Assembly: GCA_030568195.1 (NCBI GenBank)
Contig: JAJLTO010000005.1
Location: 930,001 to 994,000, forward strand
Source of the DNA: Dipodascopsis uninucleata var. uninucleata
Taxonomy: Eukaryota > Ascomycota > Lipomycetes > Lipomycetales > Lipomycetaceae
Length of the DNA: 64,000 bases
Direction of reading: 5' to 3'
The first letter of the stretch is position 1. Each line of letters begins with the position of its first letter. The position numbers and the translations under genes were made by a program. Below the pieces are notes generated by a model. It was given only the letters and a program-made list of their open reading frames with translations, ran no database searches and was not told the origin of the DNA. Shown in pieces: positions 10,684 to 22,833 of this stretch.

Positions 10684-10938
10684 ATGAACAAAGATAACCT
10701 CTATCGTCCTTCTTCGCGCTATACATCACCCGCCTCTTCATCTTTCAGATTTAATGCACCTGTGGGAAGTCGGCTAGGCCAGGGCCCCTCGGCAAGAGAC
10801 GTTGTAAGCAACAAACCAATTCAGCGACTAGTAATATATATTTTCGCTTTGGCAGTCTTCGGTACAATCTTGATCTGGGTTTTTCGAGACCAGACAATCG
10901 ACTCAACGACTACGAAAAAAGTCATTCTACAAGACTGA
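10684..10938 (+). CDS. Small single-span membrane protein, unknown function
   Basis: 84 residues, single exon. The first 50 residues are polar and rich in Ser, Pro and Arg; residues about 53-72 (LVIYIFALAVFGTILIWVF) form one clear transmembrane helix; a short polar tail of about 15 residues follows. The topology fits a small tail-anchored or type II membrane protein of the secretory pathway or mitochondrion. I do not recognise the family. It is free-standing between a plus-strand gene 700 bp upstream and a convergent gene, so it is not a shadow of another frame. The ATG at 10684 follows an in-frame stop-rich leader. The N-terminal sequence looks protein-like but without comparison it remains a prediction. 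Confidence 0.55.
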   Translation: MNKDNLYRPSSRYTSPASSSFRFNAPVGSRLGQGPSARDVVSNKPIQRLVIYIFALAVFGTILIWVFRDQTIDSTTTKKVILQD

Positions 10939-11570
10939 ATAAATAAATAGTACATTTTAAAACATCAATGAATCTCCGTCGATGAATGCTTCAGGTACTA
11001 GTTCGAATAGCCATATGGTGATATGAACTTTTAAAGTGAAGTAACTGATTTATCTATATATATATATATATATATATTTATTATACAAAAATAATTCGTC
11101 GAAGAAGCAGAACCAAAACAGAAGTCCAGTATACAACAATGCCATAAGCACATAAAAATAAAGAAAATTTAATAAATAAATCAAAAAATTGGACACTTTC
11201 CATATATATAAAAAGGAAACAAAGAAATAAACCAAAATAAGAGAATCATAATAGATCAGAAAACATCGAATACATATATCGTCTATATACGCCTGACGAA
11301 CAATATACATTCTCAAACCCAACACCAAAAACACAATAAAAAAAAGCTGTATAAAATTCATAAATTCATTTCATTTTATTCCGGAGACTTGTTTAAGCCG
11401 AAATAAATGGCCTTATAACAATATTATTCCAACGTTATTGCCATATGATGCTAACGAAATATTACGATTATCCCTAAGACCATCATCCTAAGAATGTGAA
11501 ACCACTGCCGATGTAACTTTGGCAAGATTCGAAATTAAGATTATATCTGTAAAAGTAAGAAGGTAGTAGG
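10939..11570. other. Convergent spacer with AT repeat
   Basis: Between the small membrane protein gene and the 3' end of the Zn2Cys6 gene. Minus strand is strongly T-rich over about 11040-11400, consistent with the 3' untranslated region of the zinc-cluster gene. A minus-strand frame of about 100 codons here is Phe/Leu/Ile/Tyr-rich low complexity and is rejected as a gene. Confidence 0.5.
11055..11077. repeat. (TA)n microsatellite
   Basis: About eleven uninterrupted TA units in the convergent spacer downstream of the zinc-cluster gene. Confidence 0.9.
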
Positions 11571-14500
11571 CTAGTAAATGTTGTTCTGATTATAATAAGG
11601 GACCTGTGGTGTTCCATTATTCACCTGTCCTCCTGAAGGTTGAGCTGTCGGAGTGATACTCGATTGGTTAACCTGCTTATTTGGAGCTGGTGGCATTTGC
11701 ATCGTCCCAATACCGCTGGCAACTGAAGCAAAGCTGCTGGAACCAGGCACTGCAAAAAATTGCTCCCAAATAGAAGCAGATGGCAGTTCGTACATCATTT
11801 CATAAATGCGTTGTCCGTCATACTCATCATCAAATAGTTGTTGCTGCTGTTGCGAACCGTACACCACTGTAGACGGTGTTTGAGTATTAGATGACGGCTG
11901 TAATGATTGTACTGGTTGAGGCGTAGGGAACGACTGCGATCCACTAGACCAACGCGGATCCGAAGGAGAAAGTGAATTGTTTGAAACAGACTCCACAGGA
12001 GACGTGGTCGATGCAGATGATTTTGCATTTTCATATGGAACATAAGATCCACTAGAGCCATATTGTTGTACAGTTGCACTAGGACTAAACTGATATGCAT
12101 AACCACCACCTTGAGTATTACCACTAACATTACCTGAATAAGCAACAGGATGGGTAAAATTTCCATGCATGGGTGGTACAGATTGAATCTCAGCTGCCGT
12201 CCGGAAGATTTCATCAAGATCCGATTCCATATCAGCCATCCATTGAATCGTGTTAGACTCAAACGAAGCAAATGGTGAAAGACCATTTGTGCGTTCTGAC
12301 GTAGGGGTACTAGCCTGTGAACTAGGAGTATGACCATTCGAGGGAACGGATGATATATCAATAGGCTGCCCTTGCATACCAGATACGGAACCATTACTAT
12401 TGACAGTATTGACTTGAATAGCAGTAGGTGAAACAGATGGTGATACTGTACTCGAGAAATCCACAGTTTGCTGTGATGGATACATTGGTGAATATGAAGA
12501 ATTCAGTATCGACTGCGGTTGACCAACTAGACCAGGTGCCTGAGATTCGCTGGATAACCTACCAGAACGCTTCGTTCGTTTAGCTGGGGGAGGCATGGGA
12601 GGAGGAACAGGTGGAACAGCTGTTTTCTTTGCGGTTTCCTCGCTGCTTATCTGAGGCCCAGTCACAGCCGGACCAGTAAGCGAGGAAATTTCACCGGATG
12701 CATATTTCTCATTATAACATAGTCTCAAAATAGCAGCAGTCAAAAGTTCAAACGTATCTCTACAACCTGATGCCGCATCACACTTATCTATCATGGCTGT
12801 CAGAACATGAATACAAGCCATCGTATTGAAGTCAATAACATCCATTCGAGTACGCTGTCGGACTTCCTTCGAGTGATACAGACAGTATAGGTAGGAAGTT
12901 CCGGCCATAAAAAGATTATGAACCGCCATCCAAGTGTAGTTGATATTTCGTTCACGGTGCAACTGTCTATATGCTCGAATAACTTTTTCTGATGCATCAT
13001 AAATCACAAAGAAAGCTTCGACAGAAGGTCGAGGTATCGCTGGTGATATACCATGAAGAAGTAGACGAGTCTGGTGATAGTTAAGATCCAAGAAATATGG
13101 ATTGAAATTGCAGTTCATATCTTTAATTGACTTGGGAGCAGTGTTATTCCACTCCTCGAGTCGTCGTGCCATATTCGTTTGCCATTCCTTCAGCGTAGCA
13201 AATCTTCTTGGTAGCTCGGCCCTCTCATAAAGAATAGTCTGAACTTCTGACTGCAGTCTTCTGATCTGGAAAATGTGAACTGCAACTTGCTTATAGGAGG
13301 GAGGAGTATCTTCAGGTGGATTAACTATACCCTGGGAAGTAATAAAGACATCATCCAGATCTGAGGGAAATGGAACCTTGATACTGCTATCAGCAATTCC
13401 AAATGGTCTACCTAAATAGACACACACTTGGCGATCCATTGCATATGTACACCAGAAGAGACGACGACGTAAATCTGTTATTCTAGCATCAAAAGATTTG
13501 CTTTCCTGCTTGTCCGAAGTGCCATTGTTGGATTCGCTATTAGCGTTTATATTTGTACTACTGTTATTCTTCTGAAGTAAATTGGATCCTGACCAAGCTT
13601 TGACACCGCCTTCAACGTGCAATCCAAGGTCCACGCAAAGGCGAAGAGCAACACCCAATACATACCAGACTCCTGGAACTGCCGGCCGCATAATAGAATA
13701 TAATGCAAGAAGTAAAATACCTTGCAAGGATTCCAAACGATCTACACATGCAAACACAGGTTCAATATGTTTCATCGCCGCGCTATGATATGACTCACAG
13801 ACAAGAGCCGGATATTGCTGTTGATGGGCAGCAACACCAATAGCAAAGACGAGGTTAAGGAAATAAAGTGCTCGATTGACTTCAGGTGTATTTGCAATAT
13901 TGGGATGATGTGTAGTATCGTTATCTTCCTCCTGCTTTATTACAGACTCGAGTCTAATAGTGCTGGAGGGTGAATTTGAATCGGTCGAAGATCGTGAATT
14001 TGAAGACGAAGAATCGTTCCGGACATTGTTGATGTTTGCAAGCTTTGTTTCACGGGTAAACGGGCCGTACACCGGCTCAAAATAGGTCGTTATGAAATCA
14101 TGTCGATGAAAGATAGGAATCTGAGCATTCGCCTGATTAAAGAATACCTCAATCAAAGTCTCCGCGTTCTTCTTGCTTGGAAGTTGAGCCGACTCTACAG
14201 GTATACTCTTATGCTGCACAGTCATATCAGGTTGCTGCTCAGACGTAGGTACTGATGAAGGAATATCTTGACCACGCAATTTGACAGCTGCAAACATGAG
14301 ACGTGCAAATGAGATTCCAGAAGACAGCCCAAGGAAAGACGGAGATGTTAAAGTACTTGCGCCTTTCATCGATACTAAGCCCACAGTAGATACAAGAGAA
14401 TCAACATCTTTAGGTACTGCACTTATCTCGGAACTGAGCTTCCCATTGCTAACAGCAGATACCGTATTGTTATAATTGCTTCCTTTACTGAATTGAGTCT

Positions 14501-15054
14501 GTTCAACGGGTATCCCTTGATTCTGGAGTTGTATTTCCAAGAATGCGACTCTATCTTCCAAATGCGAAACATAACTTCGAGGAACCTCACGACCAGTCGC
14601 AGCATCTAATCCTACACATTCAACACCTGCTTTCAAGCAAGCTGAACATGAGGGGAACTTTTGATCACACCGAGTCTTTCTTGATCTACAGCGAGAACAT
14701 GCAGAGATAATTCTAGTTAAGTGCGTAGGTGTCGAACCCGACCCAGTCGATGTACCTTTCCCAGTACTATCTTTTGCATTTCCATTCAAATCTCTATAAG
14801 ATATATAAATAAATTTTCTGTTAGAAACTCTCTAATATACTAAAACCAGAGACAAGGAGTCATACTAGAAACAAAGAGTTTGCTGCCTAGAACATTACGA
14901 TGGTACCCCTTCATCTACCCATACGTAGGCTTCTTAATAGCAAAATGATAGACATTGCACTCTTGTATCTAGATTATAGACAAAAAATTTAACGTAAAAA
15001 AATAAAGCATTACCTTTTTTGAGATCGAGACGACACATCCTTGCCAGGCTTCAT
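11571..15054 (-). CDS. Gal4-type Zn2Cys6 transcription factor with fungal middle homology region (2 exons)
   Basis: Exon 1 is 15054-15014 (41 nt) and exon 2 is 14793-11571, joined across a 220-bp intron with a GTAATG donor, a TCTAAC branch site and a CTTATAG acceptor; the product has 1087 residues. The start at 15054 is preferred because exon 2 alone has no ATG ahead of the DNA-binding domain. Six cysteines at about 46, 49, 56, 63, 66 and 73 have the C-x2-C-x6-C-x6-C-x2-C-x6-C spacing of a binuclear zinc cluster. A linker and a short coiled coil (YVSHLEDRVAFLEIQLQNQG) follow, as in dimeric Gal4-class factors. The fungal-specific middle region includes RRRLFWCTYAMDRQVCVYLGRP. The C-terminal 400 residues are Ser/Gln/Pro-rich with a short Gln run, a probable activation region. 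The target pathway cannot be told from sequence. Confidence 0.92.
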
Positions 15055-17354
15055 CGCCGAATCGTTGAATTGTTGGATTTGTAGGTCAACAGCTTTGATG
15101 TAGATATTAATATGAGCGCTTGGCTACTAATAAAATGAACGTTCCTTCCAACTAACTTCCTGGATTTCTAATAAGAGAAAATCTTTCTATAAATTATTGA
15201 TCTGCCTCTATTCTAGAATCAATTGGAATTGACTTCAAGTGGTAAATGACGACCCTCGTAACGTATTCAGAGTCCATATAGAGACGAGACTTTTTTCGTC
15301 TATATTGTTCGCCAGACTCGCCTCTACTAACTCACGATTAGTCAGACTCCAGAAACTGACAGTTCATAAAACATACACAGTTAGTAGAGCTTGAGATAAA
15401 TTTTCATTAAATAGCCTAAAAGAGACTAGATTTTTTCCTGTGTTTTGAGAAGTATAACGTAGCTGTCTTCAGGATTTAGATCGATAGGAAAAGACGAAAT
15501 TTGGATTGGAGAGAAATTCCTCTTATTTTCTCTCCATAAAATTTGTTGGAATTTGAACCGCAGAGCAAGAATAAGGTCCAAATTTGATATTTCTTCGGGT
15601 TTACAAAATAGCATGTATCGATTATAAAGCACAAAAATTAGCAAATCAGCCTTCAAAGTTCTTTTTTAACCGTGAAAATCTACTTATATCGCAAGCAATA
15701 CTCATCAAAGACCTATATCTGGATTTGCTTTAAAAATTATAAAATGTTTACCAAAAAATAATATCCCCTGCAACTCCGTTGATATTTTCTTGCTTTCAAA
15801 CTAGAAGAGAAAATATTAATTTTGAATATTTTCATACCTTTCATTATATCTATTCCATAAATGTAAATGTTCATAGTAGTTTATGCATGTTAAAAGTCTT
15901 AGAGTGTACGCCTTTGGGTTAGGAGTATTTATGATAGACGAGAGCGTTAAATGTTAATGGACAGAGATTTCAGCAGGCAATAGTCAATATCAGATATCAC
16001 TGGCGAAGAGTTAATAAAATGATGAATTTGAGAGAAAGAGAAAGCAGATAAGTTACAGAGAATGCACCAAAATACTAGTGAATCACCAATTGGCTGGGGA
16101 TCGTGCCTATGGTCACGGGAGAATAGCCTTAAGAAGGATCTGTCCAAGAAAAACCACAAATAAAGCGAAGCAATCAGCATTACATCCTATATCACCAGCC
16201 CATGAATCGCATAAAAGTTAAGTGAAATGAAGAAATAATGCCTAGTTCCAAAAGCCAGAACATGGTAATACATAGTTCATGCTCACTCAACAAACGAATT
16301 TGGGTTAGACATGATAAGTAAAAAACACTGCCAGATCCACCTTGAGGCCAGTAAGAGTGCAATATTGCATAGAAACTAACCAACACTAACGGACAAGGTA
16401 ATCTTAAAGAAAGGACCAGATACTTGAAAAAAAGAGCGTAAAGAACAAAAGAAATAGGGCCAAGATAATTAACTCTAATCAAAAGGATTATGAACGGTCT
16501 CGTATCTTCACCGAAACATGCGACTTTCTGCATATACATAATTGATTAACAAGAATGTTTTACAAAGACAAAATAGATATAACATCGATGTTAATATAAC
16601 TGCTATCTAGATTTACTAAGTGCGCACACAAGCAGACAATCATTATTGAATCATGGAGAGATGACCTAACATAAAATAACTTTATCATAAACAAAACATT
16701 TATCGATAAAATAAGAACGAGCACGGATCACTTCGAGTGCGAATATAAGCTTTAAAAAATCTAAATAGGAAAAAAAAAAGGCAAGCTACATATAGCATAC
16801 ATAAATAAACAAAGAACATTGAAGGACTGACCACACACAAAAAAGTAAGCTCAAATATAAGACGGAGAAGAGAAATATGTGACAAAACAAGCTTAAAAAG
16901 TCAGTGTAATGGGGGAGTCGTTTAGAATCAACTTACCGACCCAAAAGATAATGGGAAAGAGTCGTAAGCAATAGGAGTAAAAAAAAACCAGATACAATAA
17001 ATGCTATTCAGCAAAACCACTTTGATGGTTTTTATGATAATATTACAAGTAGTACGAAGATAGTAAGAGCATAAATGTATGTAATGTATCATTATAGCAC
17101 ACCCAAAATAAATGGAAAGAAAGAGAGATCAAAAGAGACAATACCAAATTATCACGAGTCAAACATACGTCATATAAAATTGTGTCCATCCTTTGCACGA
17201 TATCAACAATCATGATAGTCATCATAACGTGACGTAAAGAAGTAAAACTTCTAGTAACAGTCACCAGACAAATAACAAAAAGGCAGGAAAGTACATCAAG
17301 CCCATCCAACTATAATTTAAAATGAAAATGCAAAAAAAAAATCATATTATGATT
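15055..17354. other. Long spacer: promoter of the zinc-cluster gene and pyrimidine-rich downstream region of the coiled-coil gene
   Basis: 2.3 kb without a convincing gene. From about 15950 to 17354 the minus strand is strongly pyrimidine-rich, directly downstream of the coiled-coil gene stop, and could be a long 3' untranslated region. Minus-strand frames in it are short, hydrophobic and low complexity. A 76-codon minus frame at 15426-15656 has mixed composition and lacks an ATG at its beginning; it may be chance or a remnant. No RNA gene recognised. Confidence 0.5.
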
Positions 17355-19433
17355 CTATGACTGTTTTATAGCTCCAGCGTCAGATATGCCAACTGATCGA
17401 TCGTCAATTTCGCCTGCGCTGGTATTAGGACTGGTCGACTGCGTGTTGATGACACTAGAGCTAGATGTGTCACAGGAATTGACAGTTTCATCAGAAGAAT
17501 TTCGGGCAATCCAACGAAGACGTTGGAGTTCTTCATTAACTTCACCCAACAAATCGCTATCGGAGGACTTTGTAGACTCTACCCGGAACTGAAGATCATT
17601 TAAGACGGTTTGAATAGCCTCCAGCTGTTGGTTTCTAATGGTTTCTGATGCATGGTGAAGTTTTAGTAGATTGTTTTTGGTCTCGGCCATGACTGTATAT
17701 TTATGTTCCAAAGCACGAATGATCTCAATATCGCCTTGTCGTTCAAGCACTATGCGATCAAGCTCCGCTCGTAGAGTTCTCATCTGTTCTGCAAATCGCA
17801 AAAGACTTTGACGATTGCTAAGTGCTAAGACCTCATAGCTTGATTCAACATGAATACGTGCCTCCTTCTCTCGAGCAGCTTCAAGCTCTAGAGTGACAAT
17901 TCTATCATTGAGAGTCTTCATCTCTGATTCAATAATATGCCGCCGATCTGCTTCATTCTGCATGACTCGTTCGAGATCCTTCACTTTGTTTTCTTTACGC
18001 TTGAGGATAGAATCAAACATATCATTTTGATGACGCATGCTATTGTATTGTTCTATGAATACCTCCAGTTTCCGCTGAACAGCATTTCTCTGCCTTTTCT
18101 CCTCTTTTGATCGCTCAGTTTGAACACTTAGTTCACGCTTGAGACTGTCTATTGTTGCTTGAAGAGACTCGATTACTTTTGAAGAGGGCGTCGAAGCTGT
18201 GATGTTTGTAGCAGTGGTGGAATCACCCGGCGAACCAGAAGTTACATTTGATATGAAAGTCATTGCAGTTCCAGAGCTGATTGTACTTAGCGAAGAGCGA
18301 CGTTGTTCACTTGTAAGTGAATATCTTGAATCTCTGTCTTCGTCGAAGTCTGACGAGGAGCGCCTTGAGCTATCCTGAGATATGGATGATTCAGTCGGTG
18401 ATATCGATCGCCTCTCACCGCCAATAAGTTTGATTTTCAGAATATCGTCTTTATACTTAGGAAAAACTTTTGCGAGTCCCAAGAGGCCCTGTAATTCTAA
18501 GCTTTTCTGGGCTATAAAAAATTTAGAAAAACGTTAGTAACTGCGAATTCCAACGATGCTGCCCTCTGCGTCACTTGTCCTTCGCTAGTAGCCTCTTTTA
18601 CTCCGTAATGCGTTCCTGTTAATGTTTCCTCTTTTCCTTACTGCAATTTCTCCCCGTCAGTAAGCTTTGCTCTCTTGCTGTCTCTCTGCGACTGCCGATT
18701 TTGATTGTAGCTGTTTAATTATTTTAGACTGTTAAATATTATCTCTCCTTCTATGCCGTCTGTACTTATTCAAACGCGAATAAATGGTGGACTCCTCCCG
18801 CCGTAACAGTATGGTTCCTGCCTTCCTTTGAACAGAGGAACGACAGAGCAAATAAGTACAGCACACCTATATTGTACACAAATATGCAAGCAAAATACTA
18901 TGCTTTACCCGCTGTTCTGTTTGGATGTAGCGCGCTGACGAAGGACAGAATTTTTGTTTTTTTCGTTTTTTGTTTTTGTTGTTGTTGTCATCCCTTAAAG
19001 CAAGATGCGACCGTTTAGTGAGTGGAGCTGAATAAGTTGCGCCAACAACACTATAGCACAACTTAAAAGCTAAATGCAGTGACGTACATCCAACGACAGT
19101 AACAAAAAAAATTTCAACAGCCTAATCGGAACGTCTAAAGAACAGAATGTAGTAATTTGCATAAAATATACCACAAATATTTACCGAGATCAGACGAGAC
19201 ACAAATGTCAAAGTCGGAAGGAGGTGCAGTAAAGCAGCAGAATAGAGTGTGGAGCCGGAAAAGGGCGCGGAACAGCTATTAACGGAAGAGCATGAAGAGC
19301 ATGAAAATAAAAATACTTAGAAGAATAGCAGATACCTGGAGGAACTAAGCTGAGAAAATTTGATATATAAAATGATATTACCTATTTCATTTCGCAGAAT
19401 TTCTACTCGAATCTGCTCCAAATCATTTTTCAT
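17355..19433 (-). CDS. Coiled-coil protein with long first intron, possibly She3-like
   Basis: Proposed exons are 19433-19382 (52 nt) and 18511-17355, joined across an 870-bp intron (donor G|GTAATA, acceptor TTATAG), giving 402 residues. The join is in phase and continues a helix: the exon 1 product ends in EILRNEI and exon 2 begins AQKSLELQGLLGL. A Ser-rich segment covers about residues 50-110. Residues about 120-340 form a long coiled coil with heptad-like Leu/Ile/Val and many Glu, Lys and Arg, including QTERSKEEKRQRNAVQRK and ILKRKENKVKDLERVMQ. The tail is Ser/Thr-rich. The pattern recalls fungal She3-type mRNA-transport adaptors, but I am not sure and give no symbol. The second exon lacks an ATG near its start, which supports an upstream exon. 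Confidence 0.6.
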
Positions 19434-22400
19434 GATTGATATTTATTGCTTTTAACAATCTTGGAACGGCTAGACGATGAATGCTGAATTCCTCGCCGAC
19501 TGCTTTATTTGTTTATTTTGTTTTACCTCTCTAAAGTTTGCTTTGAGCACCACTCTTGGAAATAACTCAAGAAACGAGGCAGGATCCGGGATAGTAGGCA
19601 AACTTGTGGCTATGTACGAACGGGAGACTGTCGGTGTTCGGTCGGGTGTCGAGAGATTCTTGTGAGCGAGGCTGACCGGATGCGATGTCAAATCAGCAGT
19701 ATGGCCAGTACAGTCCTTGAAGTGGATACGTACGGACCAGAGAGTCGTGCTCTTGCTGGATCGGTGGAGAACAGGCTGATGCTATAATTGTTTGCTGGCG
19801 GACCGACGCGAGAGCGTGCCCGAGATTGCTGGAGAACAAGTGTCGATCGTGTGTAGAAAGCACTTGCAAGTGCCTAGCACATGTATTCTTGTGAAGTGTG
19901 CGAACAGCAGTCTGCGTAGCTTGTAGCTGTAGAAGACGTGACGCGACTAGAAGTATATAAGTATATGTGTGTAGATGCAGACTTAGCTGACCACGCTGTC
20001 GGCTGCGTAAAGGAGTAGATGGTGCGATTCGCGAGTATAACACAAACTATAAGGACAATTATTGGCAAGGAGAAAACGCAATTGTCAAGCAATATCGAAG
20101 ACGTTAATGGGACTTAATAGACTGGCTAATTAGTAATTTCTTCGGAGGAGGAGGCGCGCAATTGCGTGGTAAGGATGGGGCCTGAATAAGTGGCCTCTAG
20201 TGAGCTAGTGGATGAATGGGTGTTTGTTTACGTGCTTCCATAATCAGATTGCTCATTGTTTTTATTTTTATTTTATTCTATTTTGATTCGATTTTGGATT
20301 TATTTTTATACCCCATTTCGAGGCTACTGTAGGTCATATCTGTGTAAGTTCTTGCTATCTGGCTTATGCAGTTACCTGACTGGCTGGTGGCTGAGTTAGG
20401 TATGTCCTGCTTTCTTATCTCGAGTCGCCGGCAGTGGCTCACCGAGAATTCCATTAACGCAGTGCTAGGGCGACCCTAAATATGAAAACCAGCGAGTTCC
20501 GCTGCCACCATGTGCACGTCTAGTTGTGCAATACTGTCATTTTACAGGCACAGCTCTTACTCGTGCAATAGCACATGCAATATAGCACCTGTATATCTGT
20601 AACTCGACCCCGTAAATCTCTTTTTCGAAGGTCCGAAAGCGCTATGCATTATTAAGTGAGCGTATAGAGTAGTAAGCCACAATATGCGCTGTCAGTAAGG
20701 ATTCTAGGAGTACATATTAGTGAAACGGAGTCTACACTTGACAGGAGCCAGGTAGTTCTAGAAGCTTGTTCAGGGCAGAGTGCGACTGATAGAGGCGATG
20801 GCAGTCTGTAGCAGCAGACATAAGGGGGGTGGGGCCATATCGCGGCGGTGTATATAGCACGGTATACAGTAGAAGCGTATAGGAGTCGCTGCTGCTACCT
20901 ATGATGCATGTGCATAACTTGCTATCGGCCTGTATGCATATTCACTGTGCACACAACCGCTGTTGCAGTTATTGCGTTAGTGCCGCTGGGCATGGCTGTC
21001 CATTTCATCTAGTACTACAAGTACCCGCGCCCTTACCGCCCATTACTCACTCTACCCCTGTTGCTAACGCATTTCCTACTCACTCAACAGTACGCTTCGC
21101 TTTGTCCACTACAATTAGGGCAGGCGGTATGCATAGCAGCACGCCGTCCTCCTATATGGTTCGCGTATGTTATAGCTATTGGGCTGCAGCGAATGGCGCA
21201 GCCAATGGAACCACATATCGCGAGCAACGAGCGTCATGCAATGCACATGTAATTACAGTGTAATATAGATGCACTATCAGCGCACCTGCACGCACTACCA
21301 ATGCGCTATCCTTCTAGCACTGAGTTAGATGCATGGCGTATTCCAGAGCATGTGAAGCTCCTGCAACGGAGAAAGTAACCCGGCGAAGCCATGAATAGTA
21401 ATTCACTTCTACGCATACAAGACTGTATATATTTACGTATGGTGTTGGCCACCGAAGTGCATCTGCGCGTTCAGCCTCTGCTCCTTATAGAGCGAAAGGC
21501 TCTTTATTGGCGCTTTGCTGCACTGCACAGCGCAGAGAAAACACACACAGCCGGCAGTAAAACTGACGCACACTTACCCGTACATTATCAGCTTAGCGCA
21601 TGTAGCGTGCACGCTTGCTGTGCCTTACATGAGTGCATACGTACGCAGCACAGTTTCAAAGATGCAGTCTCCGTCCATTCTTGATCCTTCCGCCCTTGCT
21701 TCGCTCCGTCTGTTTGGTAGTAGTCGTGTCCTGCTCCTTCCTCGCGCGCTCTGGGCACCCGACACCAACGTGCCGAGCGGTCGTTCACGTCGAGCCGCAC
21801 AAACCCTATATAACCCCAGGGTTAGTCTCCCGGATCGCCGCTGTTACCCTGATATACGACTGGCGCGGAGGAAATTGTAGGGCAAGAGTAAGCGTGTTTT
21901 CGTTTCTCTGACAGCCTATTAAAATAAGAAAATATAATTTCTTTCCATTCCAGTATTTACGCACTCTTGGAGAAATAGTTCCATAGCGTATTTGGTTGAT
22001 TTTTTTTGTATTGTTACCGTATACACTTACATCCTCTATAGATATCATATATACACTCAGGAGATTTATAATAAAATATATAATAAATATATAATTATAA
22101 TAAGTATATACAGTTGCGCTAGTAAATTTGGCATCCTCGGGATCGTTCGGTACTGCAGTGAACTCCAGCTACTTCCTATTCAATCGAACTCTCTGAGCTT
22201 AACGATTGTCGAGCGAGAACAAATATTTTGCCGTGTACTCTTCTTTCACGAAAAAAAAAAGCGTCTGGGTAAGCCGTTAGATAGAGGTTTTCTATTGTAT
22301 GAGTCAAAGTCATCTCGATGACGGATCAGAGCGAGCACACAGAAGCAGAAAAATTATAAACGTAAAGCATCACGAGCGACTGGGGAATATATAGGCGAGT

Positions 22401-22833
22401 GACTAGTCGTTGTGAATTTTCATTTGACACTTGTTTTATTTCTCGAATGCGCATTGTTTCAATAGCCTTTCCCCGTAAGAGCCGTCCGCACATGCTCTAG
22501 TGTATAGTAAATTGCAAGAGCTATACTACAAAGTATCTGTGCTGCCATTTCTTCAGAGGTCCACGATTAGTCTTGTTCGATCTTGTTGCTTTCTAGTTTC
22601 ATCTAGCCTTTTCGCTCTGTTGCCGCTCTTCTGTTTGATTGGTGGTGTCTGTATAAAGCCTTCGTCGTCAGATATCATGGTATCGAAGACTGGCAAAAAT
22701 TTTCTTGTATTGGAATTATTCTAACCATTGCTCTACGCCTTTTTTTAACATACAGGATTCTTACCGTTGATTCTCTATATCTTTTGATTGACCGAGAATA
22801 TATATTTATACACATCTATATGTATAATTAAAA
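19434..22833. other. 3.4-kb divergent spacer with a locally GC-rich core
   Basis: Separates the coiled-coil gene from DNM1. The stretch about 20450-21900 is visibly richer in G+C and in CpG, GCA and TGC steps than other spacers. It contains overlapping plus-strand frames (for example 20901-21263) whose products are rich in His, Cys and Ala and resemble no protein. Flanks are AT-rich, with an A10 tract near 22250. I see no tRNA, transposon end or long repeat. It may be a large regulatory region or an unannotated noncoding transcript. Confidence 0.4.

Noticed and set aside
11050-11361. 103-codon minus-strand frame
   Set aside because: Phe/Leu/Ile/Tyr-rich product of a T-rich tract ending in a TA repeat; best explained as 3' flank of the zinc-cluster gene.
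16192-17309. Series of short minus-strand frames downstream of the coiled-coil gene
   Set aside because: Hydrophobic low-complexity products follow directly from the pyrimidine-rich strand; no splice chain or conserved motif.
20901-21263. 120-codon plus-strand frame in the GC-rich spacer
   Set aside because: Composition is His/Cys/Ala-rich and repetitive, another frame overlaps it, and no domain, splice signal or family pattern is visible.
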